NCBI GenBank assembly: GCA_029239415.1
Contig: JAQZAY010000038.1
Coordinates: 1-18,618 of the forward strand
Source of the DNA: Pseudomonas sp.
Lineage (GTDB): Bacteria > Pseudomonadota > Gammaproteobacteria > Pseudomonadales > Pseudomonadaceae
Length of the DNA: 18,618 nt
Direction: 5' to 3'
Part shown: in pieces, positions 17,702-18,618 of the stretch
Layout of the letters: each line of letters opens with the position of its first letter
Numbering within the stretch: position 1 is the first letter of the stretch
Made by a program: the position numbers and the translations under genes
The notes under the pieces: generated by a model
What the model saw: the letters and a program-made list of their open reading frames with translations, nothing else
Database searches by the model: none
Told to the model about the DNA's origin: nothing

Positions 17702-18618
17702 ATGCACCTGCTGCGCACCCAGCCCGGCGGTTTCGTACCGGACGACAGCATCGCCGATCTCGGCCAGACCCCCGCGGACCTGGTGATCCTGTGCAGCGGC
17801 GACTCCCACCTGGCGTTGCTGGCCGAGACCGCCCGGCAATTGCCGGACGACTTCCCCAGCCTGCGTCTGGCCAACCCCATGCAGGTGCAGAACCATGCCT
17901 CGGTGGACCTGTACGTCGACCAGGTGCTGCGTCACGCCAAGGTCATCCTGGTCTCCCTGCATGGCGGGGTCGGCTATTGGCGCTACGGCGTCGAACAGCT
18001 GGTCGAGCTGGCCGAGCAGGGTGTGCAACTGGTCCTGGTGCCGGGCGATGATCGGCCGGACCCCGAGCTCATGGGCCTGGGCACGGTCACGGGCGCCGAG
18101 GCCGAGCGGCTCTGGCACTTCCTGCGCCAGGGCGGCAAGGCCAACGCGTTGAACCTGTTCAAGTGCCTGGCCAGCGGCTGGCTGGGCCGCGACTACGCCT
18201 GGGAGGAACCGCGGCAATTGCCACGTACCGTGGTGTACCACCCGGCCAGGACCGATGCGTGCCTGGAAGACTGGTATGCCCGGTGGCATCCCGAGCAGCC
18301 GGTGGCTGCCGTGCTGTTCTACCGCTCGCACCTGCAGGCGGCCAACACGGCCTTCATGGACACGTTCTGCGAGCGCCTGGCGGCGATCGGCCTCAACCCG
18401 ATGCCGATCGCCGTGGCCAGCCTCAAGGAAGCCGCCTGCCTGGCCCAGGTCGAGCGCTGGATGGACGAGGCCGGTGCCGAGGTGATCATCAACACCACAG
18501 GCTTTGCCCTGTCCAGCCCCGAGCAGCCCAACCTGCGCCCGTTCCGGCGCGATATCCCGGTGCTCCAGGCGATCTGCGCCCAGGACAACCAGCCTGGATG
18601 GGAAGGCAGCGAGCAAGG
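17702..18618 (+). CDS. cobN: CobN, large subunit of aerobic cobaltochelatase (partial, 3' end outside the window)
   Basis: The frame starts at the ATG at 17702, 3 bp after the cobW stop, and is open through the window edge: 305 codons of a protein usually about 1250 residues long. The N-terminus MHLLRTQPGGFVPDD, with ADLVILCSGDSHLALLAE, the LHGGVGYWRYGVEQL block, LFYRSHLQAANTAFMD and EVIINTTGFALSSP, is recognisable as CobN/magnesium chelatase H-type. CobN binds hydrogenobyrinic acid a,c-diamide and, with CobS/CobT or ChlI/ChlD-like partners, inserts cobalt using ATP. No strong ribosome-binding site is visible beyond the end of cobW, so translation is probably coupled. It is controlled with cobW by the upstream riboswitch. 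Confidence 0.95.
   Translation, partial: MHLLRTQPGGFVPDDSIADLGQTPADLVILCSGDSHLALLAETARQLPDDFPSLRLANPMQVQNHASVDLYVDQVLRHAKVILVSLHGGVGYWRYGVEQLVELAEQGVQLVLVPGDDRPDPELMGLGTVTGAEAERLWHFLRQGGKANALNLFKCLASGWLGRDYAWEEPRQLPRTVVYHPARTDACLEDWYARWHPEQPVAAVLFYRSHLQAANTAFMDTFCERLAAIGLNPMPIAVASLKEAACLAQVERWMDEAGAEVIINTTGFALSSPEQPNLRPFRRDIPVLQAICAQDNQPGWEGSEQ

Noticed and set aside
16535..18616. Very long open frame (693 codons) on the minus strand opposite cobW and cobN
   Set aside because: It is a shadow of strongly G/C-ending codons: cobW and cobN are certain on the plus strand, and the antisense protein is low-complexity (Gln, Gly, His, Val-rich) with no domain.

Overview
The window looks like chromosomal DNA from a Pseudomonas of the P. 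putida group or a close relative. Coding regions are GC-rich with strong G/C preference at third codon positions, and the gene content (gluconate gntK/gntP/gntR cluster, EvgS/BvgS-type phosphorelay, aerobic cobalamin genes cobE/cobM/cobW/cobN behind a B12 riboswitch) is familiar from that genus. I saw no insertion sequence, phage gene, tRNA, rRNA or CRISPR array.

Layout. (1) Positions 1-1952, minus strand: two tandem paralogous genes for exported proteins of unknown function. The second one transcribed runs off the left edge. (2) Positions 2210-6783, plus strand and divergent from them: two paralogous membrane histidine kinases followed by one NtrC-type sigma-54 response regulator. (3) 6784-7089, minus: a small proline-rich exported protein whose stop codon abuts the regulator's stop. 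(4) 7198-10415: gluconate module, with gntP and gntK on minus and the LacI-family repressor gene gntR divergent on plus. Three copies of one operator-like sequence sit in its intergenic gaps. (5) 10427-14350, minus: a NarL-type response regulator followed by a 1100-residue EvgS-like hybrid kinase. (6) 14633-16212, minus: cobE, cobM and a small cysteine-rich DUF1272-like gene. (7) 16314-18618, plus: promoter-like boxes, a cobalamin riboswitch, cobW, and the 5' part of cobN, cut by the right edge.

How the parts may work together. The gnt genes import gluconate and phosphorylate it to 6-phosphogluconate; the repressor probably controls itself, gntK and, from a site between gntK and gntP, gntP separately. 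The B12 riboswitch should reduce cobW/cobN expression when cobalamin is plentiful.

The least explained part is the left third: two sensor kinases sharing one sigma-54 activator, divergent from two paralogous exported proteins. A good -24/-12 promoter match lies between the kinase genes. A shared CCCC-N6-GGGGAA dyad occurs in both intergenic regions beside the kinases. The activator carries GAFTDA instead of GAFTGA, and both kinases carry HS instead of HE/HD at the phospho-acceptor histidine. This is my best candidate for an undescribed system, but the link between the sensors and the exported proteins is inference only.
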